Below, piece by piece: positions 1 to 7,320 of a DNA stretch of 59,225 bases. The stretch spans positions 1 to 59,225 of the forward strand of contig CAYZRX010000015.1 in assembly GCA_964480945.1 (NCBI GenBank), written 5' to 3'. Each line of letters begins with the position of its first letter. Within the stretch, counting starts at the first letter, position 1. Origin of the DNA: VGWB01 sp964480945 (GTDB lineage: Bacteria > Bacteroidota > Ignavibacteria > UBA10030). The notes below the pieces were generated by a model, which worked only from the letters and a program-made list of their open reading frames with translations, had not been told where the DNA came from and searched no databases. Made by a program: the position numbers and the translations under genes.

Positions 1-361
1 GCGAGTGAAGAAAGAAGCAACCCGCTGCCCGATAGCGTTGGGCAAGATCGCGGGTCAGGGAGGGGGAGACGGTGCTCGTGTCGACGTGAATTCCTCCCTT
101 CTTGAGTCCCTCGAGAATTCCCAGGCTGCCGAGAGACACCTCCTCGAGCGCTGCGGGGTTCGATACCATCGAGAAGACGATGTCGCTTGCCCGCGCGACG
201 GCACCGGGGCTTTCACGCCAAACAGCTCCTTGCGTCAAGAGCGGCTCTGCTTTGCTCTTCGTACGATTGTAGACCGAGAGCCGATGGCCCGACTTCAGTA
301 ACCTTGTTGCCATCGGAGCTCCCATCATTCCCAAACCAACAAATCCGATTGACTCTGCCAT
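1..361 (-). CDS. NAD(P)-dependent beta-hydroxyacid dehydrogenase, N-terminal part (partial)
   Basis: Reading the minus strand from an ATG at 361 gives an open frame that runs off the left edge. The first residues are MAESIGFVGLGMMGAPMA, the GxGxxG dinucleotide-binding start of the 3-hydroxyisobutyrate / 6-phosphogluconate dehydrogenase superfamily. They are followed by VYNRT (the NADP-preferring position after beta-2) and the segment VDTSTVSPS, which matches the D-x-S/T-T substrate-binding region of the family. An AGGAG ribosome binding site lies about 9 bases upstream of the ATG. About 120 codons are visible, so the catalytic lysine and the C-terminal helical domain are outside the window. 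The exact substrate (hydroxyisobutyrate, tartronate semialdehyde, succinate semialdehyde) cannot be decided from this half. Confidence 0.85.
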   Translation of the reverse strand, partial: MAESIGFVGLGMMGAPMATRLLKSGHRLSVYNRTKSKAEPLLTQGAVWRESPGAVARASDIVFSMVSNPAALEEVSLGSLGILEGLKKGGIHVDTSTVSPSLTRDLAQRYRAAGCFFLHS

Positions 362-1036
362 TACATACTCCTTCATTGACGAGTTCTAAGGCTTTGATCG
401 TGTTCCAGACTGGCTCCCTCTTTAGGTCTTGGGAACTCGATTAGCCTCATAAACAAGAGCGGATCTTTTTTCCAAGTGCCGGAATCGACGGCTTGAGCGT
501 AGGCCAGTACTAACCGTGCGTTTAATTCCCCGCCAATTCCCCAAATCGTTATCGATTCTTTCCTCCTCCACGGCGGGGAATTTGGGTTGGCGGGGAGCCG
601 AATCTTCCCGCGGGTTTCGATTCCGGCAGAACTTTTCTTTCTGGCACTTTCTTTTCTGAAAAGAAAGTGCCATCCAGAGGGTGGGATGTGTGTCGGGTGA
701 ATCTCACTTGATGGTGTTGTCCATTTCTTTTAGGAAAAGTCCTGCGGAGCGGGATCCACAAAACGGAAAATGGACAAAAGTCCCGCTGTGCGGGATCCCA
801 CTCATTCTTGTTGTTTGAGATTGTTGCGGGAAAAACATTGCCCGAAATCGAAAAGCATTTCGTAAAGCGCCCACACGCGAGCCGAAAATTCCGGCCTGCT
901 GCGGGAAGTAGAATTCTCTCTGGTGTGTACGATCGGCCGGAATCTAAACGCACGATGAAGCTGCCAACGCACCTGCCGACGATTTCGGGCCCCTTTCCTC
1001 TCGCAGCAAATATTGCTTCAAAAGAGAAGCACAGCG
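362..1036. other. Intergenic region without a supportable gene
   Basis: These 675 bases separate two minus-strand genes. The open frames here on both strands have no recognisable domain and a composition unlike the neighbours (many Arg, Pro and Ser). The region holds a perfect hairpin at 642-672 and two imperfect copies of a CGGGATCC-containing motif (near 740-760 and 781-800). Short related segments rich in ccccgccaa occur near 525-545 and 570-598. It looks like an accumulation of small intergenic repeats rather than coding DNA. Confidence 0.6.
642..672. repeat. Perfect 15-bp inverted repeat (hairpin)
   Basis: TGGCACTTTCTTTTC at 642-656 is followed, after a single T, by its exact reverse complement at 658-672. 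No T-tract follows on either strand, so it does not look like a simple intrinsic terminator. It resembles a dispersed intergenic repeat. Confidence 0.7.
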
Positions 1037-1708
1037 TTACTCATCGGAAATTGCACTATCCTTTTTAAGCTGAATCGTTATATCCTCACCGACTTCGGCG
1101 GCTGCATAGTATCCGCGGCCGGCCGCTCCGCAGTTCACCATCTTGCTCTTTCCAAGTGTGTCGATGCCCCGCGCCTCGTGGATGTGGCCGCAGATCACGA
1201 GGTCAGGCTGCCGCTTCTCAACGAACTCTCTCACGGCCGAGCTTCCGACATGCTTGCCGAGAAAGATCTTGTCGAGCTTCGTATCACGCGGCGGTGCGTG
1301 GGGCGCAAAAACCTTCCAGCGGGCCGTCTCGACCTGATGCCATCCCGCCTCCGCCCTCTTCCCGATCTCCTCCTCCGATATCTCGTAGGGGGTATTCATC
1401 GGCGTGAACGGGGAGCCCGAGACGCCGAAGAAGCCGACGCCGTCGATAACAACACCCTTTCCATTGAGGGAAATCCCAAGGTCCGTGAAAATGTCGTCGG
1501 TCGCGGGAGAATCCATATTTCCCGCAACGGCGAGAAGGGGCTTGCCGAACCGGCGAAATTGCCTGATCGCCTCCTCCGCCTGGCGGGGCGTGCCGTGCGT
1601 CGTTAGGTCGCCGCCGATGAGGATCAGATCGAAGGCGGATTCCTTCGAGAGGATCTCCTCTATCTTACCGAATGCCCCGTGGATGTCGGTGAATGCAAGG
1701 ACGCGCAT
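1037..1708 (-). CDS. Calcineurin-like metallophosphoesterase
   Basis: The product (about 223 aa from the ATG at 1708) has the metallophosphatase metal-binding motifs in order: FTDIHG near the start (D-x-H), GGDL (G-D), AGNMD (G-N-x-D/H in place of GNHD), and near the C-terminus the CGHIHEARG block (G-H-x-H). These ligands hold two metal ions that hydrolyse phosphoester bonds in nucleotides, lipids or proteins. There is no signal peptide, so it should act in the cytosol. An upstream TTG at 1741 would add 11 residues, but the conserved beta strand MRVLAFTDIHG begins at the ATG chosen. Size and motif order fit the small YfcE/MJ0936-type phosphodiesterases; the substrate is unknown. Confidence 0.85.
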   Translation of the reverse strand: MRVLAFTDIHGAFGKIEEILSKESAFDLILIGGDLTTHGTPRQAEEAIRQFRRFGKPLLAVAGNMDSPATDDIFTDLGISLNGKGVVIDGVGFFGVSGSPFTPMNTPYEISEEEIGKRAEAGWHQVETARWKVFAPHAPPRDTKLDKIFLGKHVGSSAVREFVEKRQPDLVICGHIHEARGIDTLGKSKMVNCGAAGRGYYAAAEVGEDITIQLKKDSAISDE

Positions 1709-1920
1709 GATGGAGTCTGAAATCCTAGCCTCAATATTCAAACAAGCTCGATATGCGAAACTCGAAACTCAAAACTGGAAACTTGAAACCCTATCGTGTC
1801 ACCTCAGGCTAAGATCGTCAGAAGTCTTGAATTTTGAAACCTTGAATTCGTGCTTGTTTTTTGCTGGTTCCCTGGGTACTTTCATCAGCGTGGGATGGCC
1901 GAAAACGGAGGTCGGCTCTG

Positions 1921-2571
1921 ATGATCGAGAGAGATTACTTTCTAAGAATGATTCACATGCTGGCGGTCGTGCTGGCGCGGGTCCTCAAGCTCAGAGAGAC
2001 AGAACAGTACGACGAGGCGTACGACGTCATCCAGCAGGCATCGCGGCAGTTCCTTGGCATGGACGCGAAGATGCTCGATTCTCTCTCAGATGCCGAGCTG
2101 ATCAGGCTCTTCGCTTTGGGCGACCGGTTCGACGCGGTGAAGTGCATCGTGGCGGCGGAACTCCTCAGGATGACAGGGGAGTTGGAGGAGCTTCAAGGAA
2201 AGCACGACGATAGTCATCAGACCTCGGTCCGATCGCTGAACCTTTACCTCGAATTGCTGTTCCGCGAGACGGGAGCGATCCCGAAGGAATTCTTCGAAAA
2301 AGCCGACCTCCTTATCGAATCGCTTTCGTCGTATGATCTTCCGCTGGAACTCCGGCAGAAGCTCTTCCGGTACTACGACCATTCCGGGCGATACGCGATG
2401 GCAGAAGACATTCTGTTCGACATCATCGGTGAAGATCCGGGAATCCTCAAGGAAGGTGTCAGATTCTACGAGCGATTGAAGGGGAAATCCGACGAGGATC
2501 TTGACCGGGGAAATCTGTCGCGGCAGGAAGTGGAGTCCGGCCTGCTTGAGCTCACGAAGAAGATAACGTGA
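1921..2571 (+). CDS. DUF6483 family protein
   Basis: The start MIERDYFLRMIHMLAVVL, preceded by a GGAG ribosome site at 1907-1910, is typical of the DUF6483 family. These are all-helical cytosolic proteins of about 200 aa with no known biochemical function. The sequence is rich in Leu, Glu and Asp and reads like TPR-like helical hairpins, for example the repeated AELLRMTGELEEL and LELRQKLFRYYD blocks. An upstream in-frame start at 1861 would add about 20 residues but has no comparable ribosome site. The RAM-domain gene begins only about 22 bases downstream, so the two are probably co-transcribed. Function is not known and none is inferred. Confidence 0.8.
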   Translation: MIERDYFLRMIHMLAVVLARVLKLRETEQYDEAYDVIQQASRQFLGMDAKMLDSLSDAELIRLFALGDRFDAVKCIVAAELLRMTGELEELQGKHDDSHQTSVRSLNLYLELLFRETGAIPKEFFEKADLLIESLSSYDLPLELRQKLFRYYDHSGRYAMAEDILFDIIGEDPGILKEGVRFYERLKGKSDEDLDRGNLSRQEVESGLLELTKKIT

Positions 2572-2593
2572 TTTTTTAAAAGAGGAGGGGATG

Positions 2594-2887
2594 ATGGTTA
2601 CAGCTCTGGTGTTGCTGAAGGTAGAACGGGACAAGATCAATACGGTCGCCGAGCAACTTACCGCGATTCAAGGCGTCACGGAGGTCTACTCGGTTGCCGG
2701 GCGATACGATCTCGCGGTAGTGATCCGGGTGAAGGAGAACGACCAGCTTGCCGAGGTCGTGACCGAACACATCAGGAAGGTGGAGGGAATTGAGAAGTCC
2801 GAGACGCTCATCGCCTTCCGGGTTTACTCGCGCTACGATCTGGAGATGGCTTTTTCGCTCGGGATGGAGCAGCGGGGCAAAACATAG
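2594..2887 (+). CDS. Stand-alone RAM-domain (Lrp/AsnC ligand-binding) protein
   Basis: The product is about 97 aa and consists only of the ACT-like RAM domain that forms the C-terminal half of Lrp/AsnC regulators. It has TALVLLKVE (strand 1), the central GVTEVYSVAGRYDLAVVI block and the closing YDLEMAF segment. No helix-turn-helix precedes it. Stand-alone RAM proteins oligomerise into rings and bind amino acids or other small effectors; some bind partner Lrp proteins. Two consecutive ATG codons (2591 and 2594) follow the strong AGGAGGGG site, and the second gives better spacing. A GC-rich hairpin (GAAGGCG...CGCCTTC, 2887-2912) starts at the stop codon but lacks a T-tract. Confidence 0.85.
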   Translation: MVTALVLLKVERDKINTVAEQLTAIQGVTEVYSVAGRYDLAVVIRVKENDQLAEVVTEHIRKVEGIEKSETLIAFRVYSRYDLEMAFSLGMEQRGKT

Positions 2888-3051
2888 AAGGCGCCCCTGC
2901 GGAGACGCCTTCCCGTCGACAACTTGACGGTTCACTCTTCACGATTCGCCGTTTACGGTCCTGACCTGCACCTTGTTTTCTGCACGCTGCATTCTCGTAG
3001 GGGAGCCAGTGAACCTCCCGCGGAAGCGAGCTCCTTTTTTCAAGCACGCGA

Positions 3052-3080
3052 TTGACAAAGAGCACGAAAAATGCTATCAT
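3052..3080 (+). promoter_or_regulatory. Strong sigma-70-type promoter ahead of the metal uptake locus
   Basis: TTGACA at 3052-3057, a 17-base spacer and TATCAT at 3075-3080 form a near-consensus promoter. Transcription would begin around 3087, only a few bases before the ATG at 3090, so the first small gene may be translated from a leaderless message. Confidence 0.7.
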
Positions 3081-3089
3081 TCGCGGTAG

Positions 3090-3392
3090 ATGTGGATCGG
3101 GAAAGCACATAGCGAGGTCGCAAAAGCCGCTGCCACGTTGAGTGCCGTCGCACTTCTTCTCTTCTGTCTCTCCGTCTCGTCATTCCACCATCACGAGAAC
3201 TGCAGAACGCGGGACGACTGCCCCATCTGCAGATTCCAGCAGACCAGCTTCACGTCGGCGGCACCGGTCTTCTCGGGACTCATCACCCCGCCATTCATTC
3301 GGACGTGCATAGTCATTCCAGAGCCCGATCCGGTTTCCCATAGTTTTCCTCTCTACTCGGTCTACCCACACGCTCCTCCCGCGGCAAACTGA
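3090..3392 (+). CDS. Small exported His/Cys protein with CPIC motif
   Basis: The 100-residue product has a hydrophobic N-terminal segment (ATLSAVALLLFCLSVSS, about residues 15-31). It is followed directly by FHHHENC and then DDCPICRFQQ, so a His cluster and a CxxC pair sit just outside the membrane. The rest is Pro-rich and low complexity. The layout suggests a membrane-anchored or exported metal-binding peptide. It is followed by a second small protein of the same layout and by a porin, a ZnuA-like and a ZnuB-like gene, so a role in periplasmic metal handling is a reasonable inference. No family name is assigned. There is no Shine-Dalgarno site and a strong promoter ends ten bases before the ATG. 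Confidence 0.55.
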   Translation: MWIGKAHSEVAKAAATLSAVALLLFCLSVSSFHHHENCRTRDDCPICRFQQTSFTSAAPVFSGLITPPFIRTCIVIPEPDPVSHSFPLYSVYPHAPPAAN

Positions 3393-3537
3393 CGGATTTC
3401 ACACCCGTCGTTAAGCTTGTTGCATGTCTACCGTCCATCATTCCGTATCAAGGTCAAGCAACGCTGACTTTAGTGAGAACGCAGAGGCGCTGCCTCGAAC
3501 CTTGACTGTTCGGCGCAGGATTGCGGTCGCACAGATT

Positions 3538-3549
3538 TGTTGATCAACA
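3538..3549. promoter_or_regulatory. Perfect 12-bp palindrome, candidate operator
   Basis: TGTTGATCAACA is a perfect palindrome just upstream of the second CPIC gene. It could be a repressor site for the metal locus, but nothing in the window identifies the regulator, and a palindrome of this length can arise by chance. Confidence 0.25.
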
Positions 3550-3573
3550 GAGTAGCCGCACGTGGACTTTCGT

Positions 3574-3849
3574 ATGAAAGCCAAAATACGTATAGTGGTG
3601 CTCTTCATCATCGTCGGTTTCATCGGGATTCAACTTTCAGTTTTCGTTGATGATCCCGACCATCTGCTTCGCCCCGATCCACAATGTCCGATTTGCGTAG
3701 CAGCGAAGACCCCCGTTCTTCTCCATCCTGCACCGCCGGCGAGTTTCACCTCGGACGTCGTCGCATATGTGCCCGAGACCCCGCTGCCGGCTCCGCACTC
3801 GGAGATCCCTGCTTGCATACTTTCCATCCGGGCCCCTCCCCATTCCTGA
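3574..3849 (+). CDS. Second small exported CPIC-motif protein
   Basis: The product (about 91 aa) begins MKAKIRIVVLFIIVGFIGIQ, a single N-terminal membrane segment or uncleaved signal. It is followed by DDPDHLL and PQCPIC and then a Pro-rich tail containing PASFTSDVV. Organisation and motif (hydrophobic segment, acidic/His stretch, CPIC, Pro-rich tail with a similar SFTS stretch) parallel the gene at 3090-3392, so the two are probably paralogues. A GTG at 3562 would add four residues. The neighbours are a porin and a metal ABC importer, which suggests metal capture or sensing at the membrane. No named family is recognised. Confidence 0.5.
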   Translation: MKAKIRIVVLFIIVGFIGIQLSVFVDDPDHLLRPDPQCPICVAAKTPVLLHPAPPASFTSDVVAYVPETPLPAPHSEIPACILSIRAPPHS

Positions 3850-3985
3850 CCTGCGGTAGCAAATCCATAAAGCAATGATTTCAGTGATCGGGGTATCCAA
3901 TGGAAAGATCCTCTCTCCCGCGCACTGTCAATCGTTGCTTTGATCTGACGTCACGAGAATCGAATACAAGATAAGGGGTCCAGCC

Positions 3986-5152
3986 ATGAAAAGAAGCATG
4001 TGTATCATTCTCTGTCTGGTTTCGTACCACTTGTCGATGAATTGCAGCTATGGCCAGGTGAGCGCGGACGCTGCAGCCACGGGAATCAGCAGAGCGTTTA
4101 ATCCGGCCCTCAGCGTGAATGCTCTGTTTGATGGTCTCGCCTCAAATAGGTCCAAGCCACTCTTGGAGGAAAGCGGACTCAAAGGCGGCCTACATTATCA
4201 GGAAATCTGCCTTGAGATGTCCGCAAATGTCGATGTCTACTTGCAGTCGAAAGTCGCCATCGCTGCTGAGGAGGAGGGTGGTCTCGAGGTGGAAGAAGCG
4301 TACGTGTCGACACTACGGATGCCCATACCGGTGATCATCCGGGGAGGAAAGATGTTGAGCACGTTCGGAAGGCATAACCTCTACCACCTCCACCATATGG
4401 CTTTTGCCGAACCACCAATGATCCTGGAACAGGTGTTCGGCCCAAATCTGAATGAAGTGGGCGTCGAAGCTTCCTACTTGGCGCCCGCGCCCTGGTACAT
4501 GGACATTACCGCCGGCCTTCTCGACGGGAAGAATGCTCGTCTTTTTGAAAGCGAGAAGCCAAGCAGCCTCGCGTATCTGTGCCACCTTGACAATCTCTGG
4601 GATCTGACGGATGAGATCACTCTCCGGCTCGGGGGGTCATTCCTCACCGGTCAAAGAGGGCTTTACTATGGTGACGCAGAACGGACCCCCATAGGACCCG
4701 ATACGGTCGGCATCTCTTCGAGAGTTTGGGGTGCAGATTTTCACCTCAAGTGGAGACCGCTGGAATTCGGCCGCTATCACTCCTTTACGTTGCAGGGTGA
4801 ATATGTTCATACGCAGTTGGACATCGATGGGAGGTTGACCGGCCCCCTGCATGGTTTCTTTCTCCAGGCTCTTGGGCAGATCAGCTTGATGTGGTGGCTG
4901 CAAGCGCGCTATGATTGGTTCGACCGTTCAAGAGACCTCCATGGATTCTTTCCGGAGCCGACAAACCTGTCGTACGACCAGGGACAGAACATCGCCGGCA
5001 ATCGTTGGAGTTTTTCCATAGCCTTCGTGCCAACCGAGTTCAGCGCCTACCGTCTTCAATACAATATGATCGATATTGGGGGTCACAAAGAAAATCAAAT
5101 TCTGGCACAGGTGAATGTTACGATCGGTTCCCATCCGGCACATACATACTAG
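3986..5152 (+). CDS. Outer-membrane porin-like beta-barrel protein
   Basis: The 388-residue product starts with a cleavable signal peptide (MKRSMCIILCLVSYHLSMNCSYG). It continues with alternating aromatic/hydrophobic strands, for example YHSFTLQGEYVHTQLDID and NRWSFSIAFVPTEFSAYRLQY, that look like transmembrane beta strands and long loops. No TonB box or plug is visible, which argues against a TonB-dependent receptor. An AAGGGG site precedes the ATG. It lies 11 bases before the ZnuA-like gene and is very likely in the same transcript, so a metal-permeable outer-membrane channel for the importer is a fair inference. The family assignment (general porin versus metal-associated porin) is not certain. 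Confidence 0.65.
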   Translation: MKRSMCIILCLVSYHLSMNCSYGQVSADAAATGISRAFNPALSVNALFDGLASNRSKPLLEESGLKGGLHYQEICLEMSANVDVYLQSKVAIAAEEEGGLEVEEAYVSTLRMPIPVIIRGGKMLSTFGRHNLYHLHHMAFAEPPMILEQVFGPNLNEVGVEASYLAPAPWYMDITAGLLDGKNARLFESEKPSSLAYLCHLDNLWDLTDEITLRLGGSFLTGQRGLYYGDAERTPIGPDTVGISSRVWGADFHLKWRPLEFGRYHSFTLQGEYVHTQLDIDGRLTGPLHGFFLQALGQISLMWWLQARYDWFDRSRDLHGFFPEPTNLSYDQGQNIAGNRWSFSIAFVPTEFSAYRLQYNMIDIGGHKENQILAQVNVTIGSHPAHTY

Positions 5153-5163
5153 GGAGAACAAAG

Positions 5164-6096
5164 ATGCTTAGAAAATCATTCGCAGTGATCTTATTCTTCG
5201 TCACGTCGGGTCTTGGCCTCCATCAGGCTGAAGCCCGCAAGCTCAACATCGTTACGACATTGCCCAGTCTCGCGTCCATTACACAGAGCATTGGCGGAGA
5301 CTACGTGGATGTCTACAGCATCACGCGCGGTGTTCAAGATGCTCATTATGTCGAAGCCAAGCCTAGCTACATGGTTCGAATGAACAGGGCCGACCTTCTC
5401 ATTTATTCTGGTCTGGAACTTGAAATCGGTTGGCTCCCGCTCCTGATCCAAGGGGCCAGGAATGACAGGCTAGCGGTGGGCTCACCGGGCAATCTCAATG
5501 CCGCGATGGCTTTGTCAGAAGAGGAAGTGCTGGAGAGACCGAGGGGAGAGGTGGACAGAAGTATGGGTGATGTCCATCCGACGGGAAATCCTCATTATCT
5601 CTTGAATCCCCATAATGGTATCCGGGCAGCTGAGCTCATAGCCGAACGGCTTGTTCAGCTTGATCCGGAACACAAGATTCAGTTTGAACAAAACCTCGAG
5701 CGATTCAGAAAAATGATGGAGGAGAAGATCGCAGAATTTGAACGCCAGGCAGCAAACTTGAAAGGACGGGAAGTAGTGTGTTATCACGTCCATTGGAGCT
5801 ATTTGCTGCAGTGGTTAGGAATGAGAAATGCCGGATACATCGAACTGCGTCCAGGCATCCCGCCAACGCCCAGACACAAGAGAGAAATCATCCAGCTCAT
5901 GCAGGAAAGGGGTGTGAAAGTGGTGATCGTTTCTTCCTGGAAGGAACCGACCAGAGCGCAAGAGGTGGCAAATGCCGTTGGCGCCAGCTTGTTGGTACTG
6001 CCGGGAGAAGTGAACGCCATGCCCGGAGCGGAGGACTATCTGGCGTGGATCGACTACCTGGTCACGCATCTGAGCAAAGCCTTTTCCCAGGAATGA
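5164..6096 (+). CDS. Metal (zinc/manganese) ABC transporter substrate-binding protein, ZnuA-like
   Basis: The ATG at 5164 follows an AGGGAG site and starts a signal peptide (MLRKSFAVILFFVTSGLGLH) ending at AEA. The mature protein has the cluster A-1 metal-binding protein layout: KLNIVTTLPSLASITQSIGG, then DAHYVEAKPS (first His, equivalent to DPHxxEP), GNPHYLLNP (second His), CYHVHWSYLLQWLG (third His region) and VSSWKEPTRAQEVA near the C-terminus. At 310 aa it has the usual length. It should deliver Zn2+ or Mn2+ to the permease encoded next door. The His-rich acidic loop seen in many ZnuA proteins is replaced by a short GDVHPTG segment. Upstream in-frame codons extend into the porin gene and are not used. 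Confidence 0.9.
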   Translation: MLRKSFAVILFFVTSGLGLHQAEARKLNIVTTLPSLASITQSIGGDYVDVYSITRGVQDAHYVEAKPSYMVRMNRADLLIYSGLELEIGWLPLLIQGARNDRLAVGSPGNLNAAMALSEEEVLERPRGEVDRSMGDVHPTGNPHYLLNPHNGIRAAELIAERLVQLDPEHKIQFEQNLERFRKMMEEKIAEFERQAANLKGREVVCYHVHWSYLLQWLGMRNAGYIELRPGIPPTPRHKREIIQLMQERGVKVVIVSSWKEPTRAQEVANAVGASLLVLPGEVNAMPGAEDYLAWIDYLVTHLSKAFSQE

Positions 6097-6155
6097 TCGG
6101 TCAACAATGATGTCCGGGCCGATCAGTGGTTGTGACACAACAAAAGGAGCTTGAA

Positions 6156-6986
6156 ATGATCGATATCCTGAGTTTCATGGCACCGTCGATTTGCATGTGC
6201 ATTATACTTGTGGGCATCTGCGGATATGTCGGCATCCATGTCATCATGCGTGAAGTGATCTTCGTAGACATTGCCCTGGCGCAAATTGCAGCGCTGGGCG
6301 TTTCATTCGGCTTCTTCTGGGGACTCGAGCTCGCGAGCCCGTTTGCAGTTATCATCTCGCTCGCATTTACCCTTTTGGCAGCTTTGTTGCTTTCCAGTAC
6401 CCGGCGTCTGAGTTCCCTTGTTCCGCAGGAAGCGTTCATAGGAATACTCTATGCAACCGGCGCTGCCGCAGTCGTGTTGGCGGGAGACCGCTTGCCGCAT
6501 GGTTCCGAGCAGGTACACGATTTGATGGTTGGGCATTTGCTCTGGGTAACCTGGAGAGAGGTCCTCGTCTATTTTGTGATCTACTCAATTCTCGGCGTCT
6601 TCTATTCTGTTCTTCACAGGCGCTTGATTGAGATCAGCAAGCTTGGGAAGGGTGGGGAGGGGAATAGGATCCACCTTGTCATGTGGGATTTTTTCTTCTA
6701 TGCTCTTCTCGGTGTTCTGGTCACGTTCGCGGTCCGGGTCGCGGGCGTGTTACTCGTCTTTGGCTTTCTGATTGTTCCGGCGGTCATAGGGACACTACTT
6801 GGGAAAACCTTTCTCACGCGTCTCGGTATCGGCTGGGTAACTGGGGTTCTCGTGAGCCTCATCGGAAGCTATCTCTCGTACAGTTTGGATTTCCCGACGG
6901 GAGGGATGGTTGTTGTTACCCTGGGAGTGGGGTTGTTCTTCGTTGCGACGGCCAAAGGGATTCAGCTGAAGGCTAAGGCAATCTGA
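6156..6986 (+). CDS. Metal ABC transporter permease, ZnuB/ABC-3 family
   Basis: The 276-residue product has about eight hydrophobic segments and the ABC-3 family signature. It includes FVDIALAQIAALGVSFGF (the conserved helix after the first membrane spans), LSSLVPQEAFIGILYATGAAA and the C-terminal GVLLVFGFLIVPAVIG block. The ATG at 6156 follows an AAAAGGAG site at the right distance; a GTG at 6126 is less likely. It forms the membrane channel for the metal bound by the upstream ZnuA-like protein. No ATPase gene (ZnuC) follows: the next gene starts more than 300 bases later and is a transcription factor, so the ATPase must be encoded elsewhere. Confidence 0.9.
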   Translation: MIDILSFMAPSICMCIILVGICGYVGIHVIMREVIFVDIALAQIAALGVSFGFFWGLELASPFAVIISLAFTLLAALLLSSTRRLSSLVPQEAFIGILYATGAAAVVLAGDRLPHGSEQVHDLMVGHLLWVTWREVLVYFVIYSILGVFYSVLHRRLIEISKLGKGGEGNRIHLVMWDFFFYALLGVLVTFAVRVAGVLLVFGFLIVPAVIGTLLGKTFLTRLGIGWVTGVLVSLIGSYLSYSLDFPTGGMVVVTLGVGLFFVATAKGIQLKAKAI

Positions 6987-7320
6987 TCGCCGTCGTCATA
7001 CGTTATCAGGCCTGGTCTGCACTGCTGGCTCGCTTGGTCCACCATTGAACTGTGGTATTCAGGGCGATGATAGGCTGGCTTGGTAGCTCGGCAGTGCGAG
7101 GCTTTTTCGGTTCTCTTGAACCTGCGGAGCAGAGGTGCATCTTGTGAAGCTTTTGGAAAAGCGGTAGATTAGCATCGGCGGAGAAATCCCGGGGAGAGAG
7201 TGATGAGGTCGCCTCTTTTCACGTTGGTGATCGGCCCGGAGGCGCCCGTCGTCTCTCGGACAGCAGCTCGTACACGAGGGTTGAACATCGGGATCTCTTA
7301 CGAGTCTTACTGTGAGGTGA
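6987..7320. other. Intergenic region, no gene seen
   Basis: This 334-base gap separates the metal uptake genes from the sigma-54 regulator. I see no convincing coding frame, RNA gene, terminator or consensus promoter. A partial match to a sigma-54 promoter half (TGGCTCGCTTGG, near 7025) lacks the TTGC element. The regulator's ATG is preceded by GTGAGGTGA, a usable ribosome site. Confidence 0.5.

Noticed and set aside
549..953. 134-codon minus-strand frame in the first intergenic region
   Set aside because: No domain or ribosome site, and it includes the perfect hairpin and repeated words.
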